Below the pieces are notes generated by a model. That model worked only from the letters and a program-made list of their open reading frames with translations, was not told where the DNA came from and searched no databases. A stretch of DNA of 64,000 nucleotides from Streptomyces hygroscopicus (GTDB lineage Bacteria; Actinomycetota; Actinomycetes; Streptomycetales; Streptomycetaceae), in NCBI RefSeq assembly GCF_026168105.1, contig NZ_LBMW01000009.1, forward strand, positions 124,001 through 188,000, read 5' to 3'. Position numbers and translations under genes: made by a program. Shown here one piece after another: positions 18,823 through 27,524 of this stretch. Numbering within the stretch: position 1 is the first letter of the stretch; every line of letters starts with the position of its first letter.

Positions 18823-19491
18823 GTGGCAGAGGTACTCGAATTCACCGCGGTACGGACAAGGGCCAGGACCATTGGTCCGACCCGCCGCCCCCGCATGCCC
18901 GGTCCGCCCGGCGGCATGCCGGTGATCGCCCCCATGCCCGCAGCGCGGCCCGCCCGCATACCGGACCAGCGCGAGAGCGCTGACGAGACGATGGCCGCCG
19001 GCACCACGGTCGACCATCTGACCGAGACCTACCGCGCCCACTACCGCTCCCTCCTGGGCCTCGCGGCGCTGCTCCTCGACGACACCGCGTCCTGCGAGGA
19101 CGTCGTGCAGGAGGCGTTCATCCGCGTCCACTCGGCGCGCAAGCGGGTCCGCGACCCGGAGAAGACGCTGGCGTACCTCCGTCAGACCGTCGTCAATCTC
19201 TCGCGTTCGGCATTGCGCCGCCGCATCCTCGGCCTGAAGCTGCTGTCGAAGCCGATGCCGGACATGGCGAGCGCGGAGGAGGGCGCCTACGACCAGCTGG
19301 AGCGCGACTCGCTGATCAGGGCGATGAAGGGCCTGCAGCGCCGCCAGCGCGAGGTGCTGGTGCTGCGCTACTTCGCGGACATGACCGAGGCACAGGTCGC
19401 GGAGACGCTGGGGATATCGCTGGGATCGGTCAAGGCGTACGGATCTCGCGGCATCGCTGCGCTCCGGGTCGCCATGGGAGCACCGGCATGA
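18823..19491 (+). CDS. ECF-type RNA polymerase sigma factor
   Basis: 222 residues. After a Pro/Arg-rich N-terminal extension (about 55 residues), region 2 reads HLTETYRAHYRSLLGLAALLLDDTASCEDVVQEAFIRV. Region 4 contains LQRRQREVLVLRYFADMTEAQVAETLGISLGSVKAYGSRG, a clear sigma-70 region-4 helix-turn-helix. It should direct RNA polymerase to an unknown regulon. The GTG at 18823 is used; ATG codons at 18896 and later are alternatives because the proline-rich extension is atypical and the ribosome site (GGGAGA) is about 15 nt away. Its stop overlaps the next start (ATGA), coupling it to the membrane partner. Confidence 0.88.
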   Translation: MAEVLEFTAVRTRARTIGPTRRPRMPGPPGGMPVIAPMPAARPARIPDQRESADETMAAGTTVDHLTETYRAHYRSLLGLAALLLDDTASCEDVVQEAFIRVHSARKRVRDPEKTLAYLRQTVVNLSRSALRRRILGLKLLSKPMPDMASAEEGAYDQLERDSLIRAMKGLQRRQREVLVLRYFADMTEAQVAETLGISLGSVKAYGSRGIAALRVAMGAPA

Positions 19492-20984
19492 GCGAGTACG
19501 ACGAGCGTTGCTCCGCCTCCCGGGGGCGCGACTCCCACGAACGACACGAGCCCTATGAGTGGCATGAGCCGACAGAACGGCCCGAGCCCCACGAGGACGA
19601 CCACGAGCACCATGCTGGGAACGGAACTGTGAACCACCGCCCCGACGACCAGGGCCGCCACCAGGCCGGACCGGACCGTGCCGCTCCCGGCGCGGGTGCC
19701 CACGGCCCTGGCCCGGGCCCTGACGACGGCTTCGGCGCCGGGCGGGATCGGCTGATGGCAGCGCTCGGCGACCTGGGCCGGGCGGGCCTTCCGGGCCTGT
19801 CGGACGACGGGGCTGGGGCCGGTGGGGCCGGAGTCGACAGGCCGGGGGCAGGTGGATCTGTCGGGGCCGGGGGGTTCGGGTTTGACAGGTCCGGGGCCGG
19901 TGGGTCCGCGGCCGGTGGGACCGGACCGGGTTCGGGGCGGGATTCCGGGCAGCTCGTGGGTGCGCCCGACGGGCCGGATGCGGTGCCCGACGGGCTCGGT
20001 TCGGACGAGGTGGCGCTGCGGCGGATGCTGCACCAGGCGGTGCGCGACATCGAGCCGAGCGACGGCACCCTGGAACATCTGCGGCGCGCGGTGCCCGTCC
20101 GGCGGGCGCGCAAGCGCCAGGCCGTGGTCGGCATGGCGGCCGCCGCCCTGTTCATCGGCACGGCGATCCCGGCCCTCGTCCACGTCTCGGACGCCACCGG
20201 CTCCGACGCCGACCCGTCCATCGCGGGCCAGGCCTCGCAGGCCCAGGGCGGCACAAGCCAGGGCAAGGGACCGGATGGCGGTTCCAGCGGCTCGGCCGGT
20301 TCCTCCGGCACGTCCAGGGAGAAGGGCAAGGACGGCCAGAAGGGCAAGGAGGACAAGAGCAAGGGCGCGAGCAGCGGGGCCACCGGCGGCGCCAACCCGA
20401 CGGCCTCCGCGCAGAGCGCACCCTCGTGCACGGCGGCCCAGCTCGGCGGGGCGACCGCCACAGCGGGCGCCCCGGACTCCAACGGCGCGGTCTACGGAAC
20501 GTTCCGCGTCGCCAATGTCTCCACCACCAGCTGCACCGTCTCGGGCAGCGGCAGCGTGTCCACGCTCGCCCAGGGCGCGGCGGACCCGTCCAAGATCAGT
20601 GTGGTGAACCATGTCGCGGGCGACGCGGCGACCGGCCTGCCCGCCCCCGCTCAGGAAGTCACCTCCCTGGTGCTCAAGCCCGGGGCGGCTTACGAGGTCA
20701 AGTTCGCCTGGGTGCCGTCGCAGACCTGCCCCACCAGCGGCGGCAGCACCGGCGGCGCCTCCCCGGGCCCGAGCCCCTCGGACTCCGCTACCGCGAGCGG
20801 TGGCACGAGCACGACCAGCGGAGCCGCCGGCACCTCACCGCAGATGGTGACGGAGGACGGTGTGGCCGAGGGCAGCGTGGCGGTTTCCCACACCCCGGAG
20901 ACCGGCTCCGCTACCGCCACGGCGACCGTCCCCAACGCCTGCGCCGGCACGGTCTACCGCACGGGGATGCTGACCGCCTCCTGA
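19488..20984 (+). CDS. membrane protein, probable anti-sigma partner with extracellular domain
   Basis: 498 residues. A His/Glu-rich and then Gly-rich cytosolic part (about 190 residues, including GAGGAGVDRPGAGGSVGAGG) precedes a helical segment (EVALRRMLHQAVRDIEPSDGTLEHLRRAVP). One transmembrane helix follows (VVGMAAAALFIGTAIPALVHV), then an extracellular Ser/Gly/Lys-rich linker and a C-terminal domain with paired cysteines resembling DUF4232-like secreted domains (SCTAAQLGGATATAG...SCTVSGSG...TCP). The ATGA overlap with the sigma gene and the topology suggest it senses an envelope signal and restrains that sigma factor. The anti-sigma role is inference: no ZAS zinc motif is present. Confidence 0.75.
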   Translation: MSEYDERCSASRGRDSHERHEPYEWHEPTERPEPHEDDHEHHAGNGTVNHRPDDQGRHQAGPDRAAPGAGAHGPGPGPDDGFGAGRDRLMAALGDLGRAGLPGLSDDGAGAGGAGVDRPGAGGSVGAGGFGFDRSGAGGSAAGGTGPGSGRDSGQLVGAPDGPDAVPDGLGSDEVALRRMLHQAVRDIEPSDGTLEHLRRAVPVRRARKRQAVVGMAAAALFIGTAIPALVHVSDATGSDADPSIAGQASQAQGGTSQGKGPDGGSSGSAGSSGTSREKGKDGQKGKEDKSKGASSGATGGANPTASAQSAPSCTAAQLGGATATAGAPDSNGAVYGTFRVANVSTTSCTVSGSGSVSTLAQGAADPSKISVVNHVAGDAATGLPAPAQEVTSLVLKPGAAYEVKFAWVPSQTCPTSGGSTGGASPGPSPSDSATASGGTSTTSGAAGTSPQMVTEDGVAEGSVAVSHTPETGSATATATVPNACAGTVYRTGMLTAS

Positions 20985-21169
20985 CAGCGCCGCGCCGGTA
21001 ACCGCCTGGCGGCCGGGGGGAGGGGCATGGCAGCGGGACAGACGTGCGGTGGTGTGGCGGTGCATGCGGGCGCTGGTGCGCCCGGTGCTGTGGGGTGCGG
21101 GCGTAAGGCGGTGCGGTGGGCCTGTGGAGGGGCGGTCGGTTGGCGGCGGCCCCGGCGGCGGTCCGGGCC

Positions 21170-22033
21170 TCAGGCCTTGGCGGTCCGGGCCTGGTTCTCG
21201 CCGGCGGCCGCCTCGCTTCCGGCCGCCTCTTCACCCGAGGCCGGGGCGGCCCCGGCGCCCGCGCCCTCCGGCGCCTCCGTAACGAGCCCCAGTTCCGCGT
21301 CCCGGGCGTACTCCACCTCACGGCGCAGCAGCCGGAACCACATGAAGACAGTGAAGCCCGCGAAGACGAACCACTCGCCGGTGTAGCCCAGGTTCTGGAA
21401 CGCCTTCAGGTCCAGCCCGGTCCCCGCGGGCGCCGACGCCGGTACCGCCTTCATCCCGCTGTCGGCCTTGTCGAGGGTGATCCACGCGGGATACACGTCG
21501 TACGGCACCAGGTTCACCAGTGACGCCGAGCTGATCGCCGCCGTCTGTCCGGCGGGCAGCCCGCCGCCCGCGCCCACACCGTTGGCCCCGGGGCTCTCCG
21601 GGGCCTGAAGCGCTCCCGTAACGGTGACCTCTCCGGTCGGCGCGGCCGACGCCTTCGCGGGGTCCGCGTCACCCGGCAGCCAGCCCCGCACCACCGGCAG
21701 CGCCTTGCCTCCGTCGGTCCGCAGCATCGTCAGCACGTAGAACCCGCGCCTGCCGTCCAGCTCCCGGTCCGGAACCAGCAACTGCTTCCCGTACCGCCCC
21801 CTGGCGGTGGCCCGCTTTGCGGATGTCTGCTCGTCCACCGGCAGTAGCTGCTGCAGCGGCCGGGCCGCCTCCTTCCGGGCCGCCGAGACCTGCTCATTCG
21901 CCGTCCGCTGGTCGTGCACCCGTGCCTCGAACCGACTCAACTGCCACGACCCCATGAAGATGCAGAAGGGGATGGCCAGCAGTACGAAGACGTTGATCCC
22001 CCACCAGCGGGGCGTCAGCAGAAACCGGTACAC
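21170..22033 (-). CDS. SURF1 family cytochrome oxidase assembly protein
   Basis: 287 residues. The N-terminal transmembrane helix (RWWGINVFVLLAIPFCIFMGSWQLSRFE) and a second one near the C-terminus (YTGEWFVFAGFTVFMWFRLLRREVEYARD) flank an extracytoplasmic domain with RGRYGKQLLVPDR and VVRGWLPGD, the SURF1 signatures. It helps assemble haem a3/CuB of aa3-type cytochrome c oxidase. The GTG at 22033 is the start used because YRFLLTPRWWG is the typical N-terminus; the frame stays open far upstream but there overlaps the peptidase gene. The Ala/Glu-rich tail is disordered. Divergence from the sigma pair leaves 185 bp. Confidence 0.9.
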   Translation of the reverse strand: MYRFLLTPRWWGINVFVLLAIPFCIFMGSWQLSRFEARVHDQRTANEQVSAARKEAARPLQQLLPVDEQTSAKRATARGRYGKQLLVPDRELDGRRGFYVLTMLRTDGGKALPVVRGWLPGDADPAKASAAPTGEVTVTGALQAPESPGANGVGAGGGLPAGQTAAISSASLVNLVPYDVYPAWITLDKADSGMKAVPASAPAGTGLDLKAFQNLGYTGEWFVFAGFTVFMWFRLLRREVEYARDAELGLVTEAPEGAGAGAAPASGEEAAGSEAAAGENQARTAKA

Positions 22034-22152
22034 GCCCTCAACGGTACGGTGCCGCCGCGGCGGGCCTGCCCGTGGGGCCCGGGGGGACGGAACACACGCG
22101 CATGCCCCGTACGCCCTGGACGCCCGTCCCCTGTGGCGAGCCGCCGCTCCTC

Positions 22153-24015
22153 TCACCTCCCCAGATGCCGTCCGGCGAAGTCCAGCTCCAGCCGCACCTG
22201 CTTGATCCGCTCGTCGACCACCAGTGAGCCGTGACCCGCGTCGTACCGGTACACCTCGTGCACCGCGTCCCGCGCGGCGAGCCGGTCCACATAGTTCTCG
22301 ACCTGGCGGATCGGGCAGCGCGGGTCGTTGACCCCCGCCGAGATGTACACCGGTGACTTCACCGCGTCGACGTACGTCAGCGGCGACGAGGCCTCGAACC
22401 GCTCCGGCACCTCCTCGGGCGTGCCCCCGAGCAGCGTCCGGTCCATCGCCTTCAGTGCCTCCATCTCGTCGTGGTACGCCGTGACGTAGTCCGCGACGGG
22501 GACCGCCGCGACACCGACCGTCCACGCGTCCGGCTGGGTGCCGAGGCCGAGCAGGGTGAGGTACCCGCCCCATGAACCGCCCGTCAGGACGAGCCGCTCC
22601 GGATCCGCGAGCCCGGACGACACCGCCCACTCCCGCACCGCCGCGATGTCCTCCAGCTCGATCAGCCCGACCCGGTGTCTGAGGGCGTCCGTCCACTCGC
22701 GCCCGTACCCGGTCGACCCGCGGTAGTTGACCCGCACCACCGCGTACCCGTGGTCCACCCAGGCCGCCGGGCCCGCCGCGAACGAGTCGCTGTCGTGCCA
22801 GGTGGGACCGCCGTGGATGTCGAACACCGTGGGCAGCGGCCCGCTCGCCCCCGCCGGCTTCTGCACCAGCGCGTGGATGCGGCCGCCCGGACCCTCCACC
22901 CACACGTCCTCGACGGGCACCGACCCAGGCGACTTCATCCCCGGCGGATCCAGCACGACCCCGCCCGACGTCGACCGCACCACCGGAGGTTCGGCCGCCG
23001 ACGACCACAGGTACTCCACGGTCCCGTCGGGTCGGGCCGTCGCCCCCGACACCGAGCCCGGCGGCGTCGGCACCCGGTCCAGCTCGTGCGTCGCCAGGTC
23101 GTAGCGGTACAGCTCGCTGCGGGCCTCGAAGCTGTGCACGATCAGCAGCGCGGAGCCGTCGGGATACCACTCCGCGGCCACATCGCCCGGCAGCTCCAGC
23201 GCCAGGTCCGTCTCCTCGCCCGAGGCGACGTCCCACACCAGCGGCTCCCACCGTCCGCGCCGCTGGTGCCCGATGAGCAGCCGCGTGTCGCCGTCGACCG
23301 GCGCGAAGCCCAGCACCTCCAGACCCAGCTCGACCCTGCCGCCCTTGGTGTCGTCCAGCTCCGCCACCATCGAGCCGTCCGGCCGCATCACACGCAGCGC
23401 CGAGTGCATCGCGTCGCCGTGCTCGGTGTGCTCGATGACGAGCAGCGAGCCGTCGTGCGAAAGGTCGCCAACCCCGGCGGACTCGCGGTGCCGGTAGATC
23501 TCCGCCGGTTCCTGACCGGCCCGTACGAGATGGATCGTGGTGCCGACCTGGTCGGTGGAGCGGCCCACGACCGCCGTCCGCCCGTCCCGCCCGATCGCGA
23601 GCCCGGCCGGGTACGAAGGCTCGAGGCCCGGGGCCGCCGCTTCGTCGGTCCCGGAGTTCTTGCCGGGCTCCTGCCCGGGCCCCCGGCCGGAGACAGCGGG
23701 CGCGAAAGGCTGGCGTCTCCAGATGCCGAACTCGTCCCCGTCCTTGTCGTCGAACCACCAGATCCACTCGCCGTCCGGAGAGAGCACGCCGTCCGTCGTG
23801 CCGTTCGGCCGGTCCGTGACCTGGCGCTGCTCGCCCGTGGTGCGGTTCCACGCGTACAGCTCGTACGTCCCCGTCGCATTGGAGACGAACAGCGAGCGGT
23901 GCGGCGCGTCCTCCGCCCAGTCCGGCAGTGACACCCGCGGCGCCCGGAAGCGCTTCTCCCAGTCCGGCATGTCCCCGCCGTGCTCCGGCGAGGCAGGCCC
24001 GTTGCTCTCAGTCAT
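22153..24015 (-). CDS. S9 family prolyl oligopeptidase-like serine peptidase
   Basis: 620 residues. The N-terminal beta-propeller (about residues 30-370) has repeated DGxWIWW/xDGSLL blades such as LSPDGEWIWWFDDKDG. The C-terminal alpha/beta hydrolase domain has the oxyanion segment VFDIHGGPTWHD, the nucleophile elbow LTGGSWGGYL, and the Asp/His of the triad in AGVNDPRCPIRQ and YDAGHGSLV. It is expected to cleave short peptides in the cytosol or remove acylated residues (acylaminoacyl peptidase type). No signal peptide. The ATG at 24015 was chosen because the frame beyond it is not protein-like. It lies 120 bp upstream of the SURF1 gene on the same strand. Confidence 0.93.
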   Translation of the reverse strand: MTESNGPASPEHGGDMPDWEKRFRAPRVSLPDWAEDAPHRSLFVSNATGTYELYAWNRTTGEQRQVTDRPNGTTDGVLSPDGEWIWWFDDKDGDEFGIWRRQPFAPAVSGRGPGQEPGKNSGTDEAAAPGLEPSYPAGLAIGRDGRTAVVGRSTDQVGTTIHLVRAGQEPAEIYRHRESAGVGDLSHDGSLLVIEHTEHGDAMHSALRVMRPDGSMVAELDDTKGGRVELGLEVLGFAPVDGDTRLLIGHQRRGRWEPLVWDVASGEETDLALELPGDVAAEWYPDGSALLIVHSFEARSELYRYDLATHELDRVPTPPGSVSGATARPDGTVEYLWSSAAEPPVVRSTSGGVVLDPPGMKSPGSVPVEDVWVEGPGGRIHALVQKPAGASGPLPTVFDIHGGPTWHDSDSFAAGPAAWVDHGYAVVRVNYRGSTGYGREWTDALRHRVGLIELEDIAAVREWAVSSGLADPERLVLTGGSWGGYLTLLGLGTQPDAWTVGVAAVPVADYVTAYHDEMEALKAMDRTLLGGTPEEVPERFEASSPLTYVDAVKSPVYISAGVNDPRCPIRQVENYVDRLAARDAVHEVYRYDAGHGSLVVDERIKQVRLELDFAGRHLGR

Positions 24016-24109
24016 GGCCCCATAGTGCCTGCCCCGACCGACTTTCCGCGGCGGAGGTCCCCAGCCTGTGGATAACTCGCCCGCCGTCCCGCACCGAGAG
24101 GCACCGTCC

Positions 24110-24174
24110 GCCGACGGGCGGCACGTCAACCGATAGACGGTCGCCGACGGGCGGCACGCCGCCGATAGACGGTC
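24110..24174. repeat. two tandem 33/32-bp repeats
   Basis: Unit 1 (24110-24142) and unit 2 (24143-24174) share GCCGACGGGCGGCACG at the start and CCGATAGACGGTC at the end, differing only in the 3-4 nt between. Located in the gap between the peptidase gene and the RCK protein gene. The following 24190-24290 stretch also has shorter CCTACG and ACGTTCCGGCG repeats. Confidence 0.8.
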
Positions 24175-24278
24175 GCCACCGGTGGCTCGCCACCGTCACC
24201 CACCGGCGCCCCTACGTGCCTACGCCCCTACGCGCCGACGGCCCCCACGTTCCGGCGCCTCCTACGTTCCGGCGGCCA

Positions 24279-26264
24279 CTACGTTCCGGCGCCCTCGCGG
24301 CGGCGGCCGAGGAGTTCGGCCAGGCCGCGGCGCGTCGCCGCCAGGACCACTCGGTCCTCGGGGCGCAGGACATAGGTGGGCGGCAGGTCCCAGATCAGGC
24401 CCGAGGGCCGGTCGGGAGCGTCCGTCTCCGGGTCCGGCGTCTGGACCCGTTCCCCTGGAGTCGTGGTGTCCAGCGCGAGCACCCGCCACGCTCCCGCCCG
24501 GAACGTCTCGGCGACAGTCCGCCCTTCCAGCTGCGGATGCCCCGCCACGCCCACGGCGGCGAACAGCAGCACCCGCCGCTCCACCGGAATCGCCCCCAGG
24601 ATCTGCCGTCCCAGCATGGCCCCCGCGAACGCGGGCGCGGCCAGGTGCGACACGCTGCGGCTGCGCGTCTGGGCGTTCGGGTAGGCGGCGCGCAGGGTGC
24701 GGTAGACGGCGGTCGCGAAGTCGTCGTCGTACAGGCGCAGCACGACCCTGAGGTCGGGCCGTACGGAGCGCGCGTACAGGACGGCCTCCAGGTTCGTGGT
24801 GTCGGCGCTGGTCAGCGCGAGGAGCGCGTGTGCCCGGTGGATCTTGGCGGCCTCCAGCACGCCTTCCTGCGTCACGTCGCCGAGCACCACCGGCACCCGC
24901 AGCCGCCGGGCCGTCGCCAGTCCGCGTGCCTCCGGATCGCCCTCGACGCAGACCACCGGGATCCTCAGTTCCCGCAGCCGGGTCATCACCCGGGTACCGA
25001 TCTTGCCGACGCCGAGCAGCACCACGTGCCCGGACAGCCCGCGCGGCGGCCTGCGCAGCGCGGACCCGCTGCGGAAGGTGCCGAGCGCCTCCAGCACGGC
25101 CGCGAGCAGCACGGGCAGCAGCAGCAACCCCACCAGCCCGGAGAGCAGTTGGAGGATCTGCCGTCCGATCGGCTCCCCGATGGCGGGGTTGTTGATGGCG
25201 AACAGGTCGAGCAGTGTCAAGTACGTCGCCGTCAGCGGGCGTTCGTCGGTGACCGCCATCGACGCGACCGCGAGCGCGACGACACAGCCCACGAGCCCGG
25301 CGAACGACCACCGCAGCCGTGGCGACAGCAGCGATCCGAGCGGTACGACACTGCGCCCGGCCGGCAGCGCCGGTCCCGCGTACGAGACGGTCTCCAGGAC
25401 GACGGTGCCACGCCCGCTGGCCGCTGCGACCGCCCTTTCGTCCGGCAGGAGTTGGGGTCCCTGCTCGCCGCTGCCCTCCGAACCGTCCGCGCCCGCGGGG
25501 TCGCCGGCCGTCGCCGACAGCAGTGCCAGAGTGCACAGGCCGGGGTCGGCTACCTGGCCGGGCCGTGGCGGCGGCCGTTCGACGGCCCGCAGCATCAAAC
25601 CGTCGGTCTGTACGACCTTGGTGGTGCCGGCGACGGCGGTCGCGGCCAGCGCGGGCGCGGCGGTGTCGGCGTCGGACAGGACGGTCGTGGACGCGTCGAA
25701 CGCCTCGGTCTCCTCGTCGGAGCCGCCCGAGGCCAACGCCGCGGCCTGGTCGAGGAGCGCCTCGATGTGCTGTCCGAGCCGCCGGTTGTACAGGCGCAGG
25801 ACCAGGCGCAGCCGAGGGTTGAGGCGACGGGCGGTGAGGGCGGCGCGGATATTGGTCTCGTCGTCGTCATACACGAGCGCGAGCGCCGTCGCCCGTTCGA
25901 CCCCGGCATCGGCGAGCACGGCTTCGGACGCTTCGGGGGCCTCCAACAGGCGTGCGGCGCCCGGCGGTCCGGCCGCGCGCCCGCCGCCGGCTCCCGTGAC
26001 GCGTCCGTCCGCACTGTTGCCGTTGCCGTTGCCCGCCGCGCGTGTGACGGCGGCGGAGACCCGGTCGAGCAGGGCGGAGGCACGGGCGCGGCCCACCACG
26101 GGTTGCCGGGCGACCCGTTCCGCGGGAGGGACGACGAGCGTCACCTGTTCGCCGTACACCCCTCGCAACTCGGCGGCCAGCCGGTGCGCGAGCCCGTCGT
26201 CCCCGCACACCACCATGTGCGCAACGGTGTCATCCGACCCGTTCTGCTGCGGAACGCTCGCCAT
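24279..26264 (-). CDS. two-TM protein with two RCK/TrkA-type NAD-binding modules
   Basis: 661 residues. An N-terminal degenerate RCK domain (HMVVCGDDGLAHRLAAEL... ERATALALVYDDDETNIRAAL) leads into two transmembrane helices (LVGCVVALAVASMAV and ILQLLSGLVGLLLLPVLLAAVLEAL). A second, canonical RCK domain (VVLLGVGKIGTRVMTRLREL... HALLALTSADTTNLEAVLYAR) and a RCK-C-like tail follow. The pore loop between the helices reads TYLTLLDLFAINNPAIGEP and lacks the TVGYG potassium filter. So it may be a cation channel with other selectivity (the CASTOR/POLLUX group also lacks TVGYG) or a regulatory membrane protein. The ribosome site at the ATG at 26264 is weak. Confidence 0.8.
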   Translation of the reverse strand: MASVPQQNGSDDTVAHMVVCGDDGLAHRLAAELRGVYGEQVTLVVPPAERVARQPVVGRARASALLDRVSAAVTRAAGNGNGNSADGRVTGAGGGRAAGPPGAARLLEAPEASEAVLADAGVERATALALVYDDDETNIRAALTARRLNPRLRLVLRLYNRRLGQHIEALLDQAAALASGGSDEETEAFDASTTVLSDADTAAPALAATAVAGTTKVVQTDGLMLRAVERPPPRPGQVADPGLCTLALLSATAGDPAGADGSEGSGEQGPQLLPDERAVAAASGRGTVVLETVSYAGPALPAGRSVVPLGSLLSPRLRWSFAGLVGCVVALAVASMAVTDERPLTATYLTLLDLFAINNPAIGEPIGRQILQLLSGLVGLLLLPVLLAAVLEALGTFRSGSALRRPPRGLSGHVVLLGVGKIGTRVMTRLRELRIPVVCVEGDPEARGLATARRLRVPVVLGDVTQEGVLEAAKIHRAHALLALTSADTTNLEAVLYARSVRPDLRVVLRLYDDDFATAVYRTLRAAYPNAQTRSRSVSHLAAPAFAGAMLGRQILGAIPVERRVLLFAAVGVAGHPQLEGRTVAETFRAGAWRVLALDTTTPGERVQTPDPETDAPDRPSGLIWDLPPTYVLRPEDRVVLAATRRGLAELLGRRREGAGT

Positions 26265-26275
26265 GAGGAGAAAGA

Positions 26276-26545
26276 GTGCCCAGGGGCGGCGGTGGTTCCA
26301 CGGGGACTGGGTACGTCGTCGTGCCCCGGTCCGCCGACGCCACGGCGCGCTGGATGGCGGGGCTCGCCGAAGAACGGGACCGGCGGCGGCGGTCCGAAAG
26401 CACCGGCCTCCCTGCAGGGGTCGGCCCGAACTCCCTACGAGTTCCGGCCGGTTCGCGTGTTCTGGATCACGTGCGGCCCATTGAGCTGAACACCCGGCTC
26501 ACGTCCGTACCCACCCCCGACGAACGAGCCCGGATGCAAGGATGA
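26276..26545 (+). CDS. small hypothetical protein, 89 aa
   Basis: A GTG at 26276 has AGGAG 5 nt upstream, an excellent ribosome site, and the stop overlaps an ATG at 26542 (ATGA) of the next frame. The sequence (VPRSADATARWMAGLAEE; RPIELNTRLTSVPTPDERAR) is unrecognised, with no membrane segment. Third-position GC is about 75 percent by hand count, lower than neighbours, and it would leave only 11 bp to the divergent RCK gene. It may be just the divergent promoter region. Confidence 0.35.
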   Translation: MPRGGGGSTGTGYVVVPRSADATARWMAGLAEERDRRRRSESTGLPAGVGPNSLRVPAGSRVLDHVRPIELNTRLTSVPTPDERARMQG

Positions 26546-26553
26546 GGGCCGTC

Positions 26554-27279
26554 ATGGCTGCAGGGTGGTGTTCACGCACGGTACGGGCCGCGGTGTTCGC
26601 GGCTGTCTGCGTGCTGCTCGCCGCTCTGGGGCACGTCATGATGTCCGGCTCCTCGGTGCCCTGGTGGGCCCTGGCCGTCGGTGCTCTCGCGACCGGTGGC
26701 GCGGGCTGGTGTCTGGCGGGTCGTGAACGCGGACTCCCCCTCGTCGTCTCCGTCGTGGTCACCGCCCAGGCGGCGCTGCACTCGGCATTCTCGTACGCGC
26801 AGTCGGGCCACGCCTCCATGGCGTCCATGAACCCCATGAACCCCATGAAGAACCTCATGGAGCCCATGCACTCCATGCACGCCATGGACGCCATGGATAT
26901 GGGCGGTGCGCACATGGGGTCCGGGGCCATGGCCTCCATGGACATGAGTCATATGGCGGGCATGGGCTCCATCCACACCACCGGGCCTTCCGTGTCCGCC
27001 GGATCGGCCGGATCCTCCATCGGCATGCTCGCCGCCCACCTGCTCGCCGCCCTGCTGTGCGGCCTGTGGTTGGCGTACGGCGAGCGCGCGGTCTTCCGCA
27101 TTCTGCGGGCGGTGGCCGGATGGCTGGCCGCACCGCTGCGGCTGCTGCTCGCCCTGCCCGCCCCGCCGGACCGACCGCGCATCCGCGCCCGCCGCCGTGC
27201 GGACCGCTCGCCGCGGCGGCTCCTCCTCGTTCATCCGATCACCTCTCGGGGTCCACCCCTGGGGACCGCTGTCGTCTGA
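26554..27279 (+). CDS. Met-rich membrane protein, possible metal binding
   Basis: About 241 residues. Two transmembrane helices at the N-terminus (VFAAVCVLLAALGHVMM; LAVGALATGGAGWCLAG) and a third (VVSVVVTAQAALHSAFSY) precede an extracellular loop with over 15 Met and several His (HASMASMNPMNPMKNLMEPM, then MHSMHAMDAMDMGGAHM). A last helix follows (GMLAAHLLAALLCGLWLAYG) and then an Arg-rich tail. Met-His clusters of this kind bind Cu(I) in several periplasmic copper proteins. Start at 26554 because GAGGG lies 5 nt before it; an in-frame ATG at 26542 is the alternative. An ECF sigma gene follows 245 bp later. Confidence 0.78.
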   Translation: MAAGWCSRTVRAAVFAAVCVLLAALGHVMMSGSSVPWWALAVGALATGGAGWCLAGRERGLPLVVSVVVTAQAALHSAFSYAQSGHASMASMNPMNPMKNLMEPMHSMHAMDAMDMGGAHMGSGAMASMDMSHMAGMGSIHTTGPSVSAGSAGSSIGMLAAHLLAALLCGLWLAYGERAVFRILRAVAGWLAAPLRLLLALPAPPDRPRIRARRRADRSPRRLLLVHPITSRGPPLGTAVV

Positions 27280-27524
27280 CCGACAGTCGTACCCCGGGCC
27301 GCGCCTCTGTGCGCCCGGGGCCACGGCCGTACGCCCGCGCAGGCGTCGTACGCGCACGACACCGTCGTACGTCCGTGCCGCCGCCGTACGGCCGCACGCC
27401 ACTCACCGGACCCCCGCGCCCGCCCGCGCAACTGCCGTCCGCGCAACCGCGCAACCGCGCAACCGCGCCACAGCGAGGCGTCGCGCTGCCGGTCCGGACC
27501 CCGGATGACCGAGAAGGACACCAG

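Noticed and set aside
22034..23851. Extension of the SURF1 frame upstream to 23851
   Set aside because: The extension overlaps the S9 peptidase gene in another frame and has no homology; the GTG at 22033 gives the typical N-terminus.
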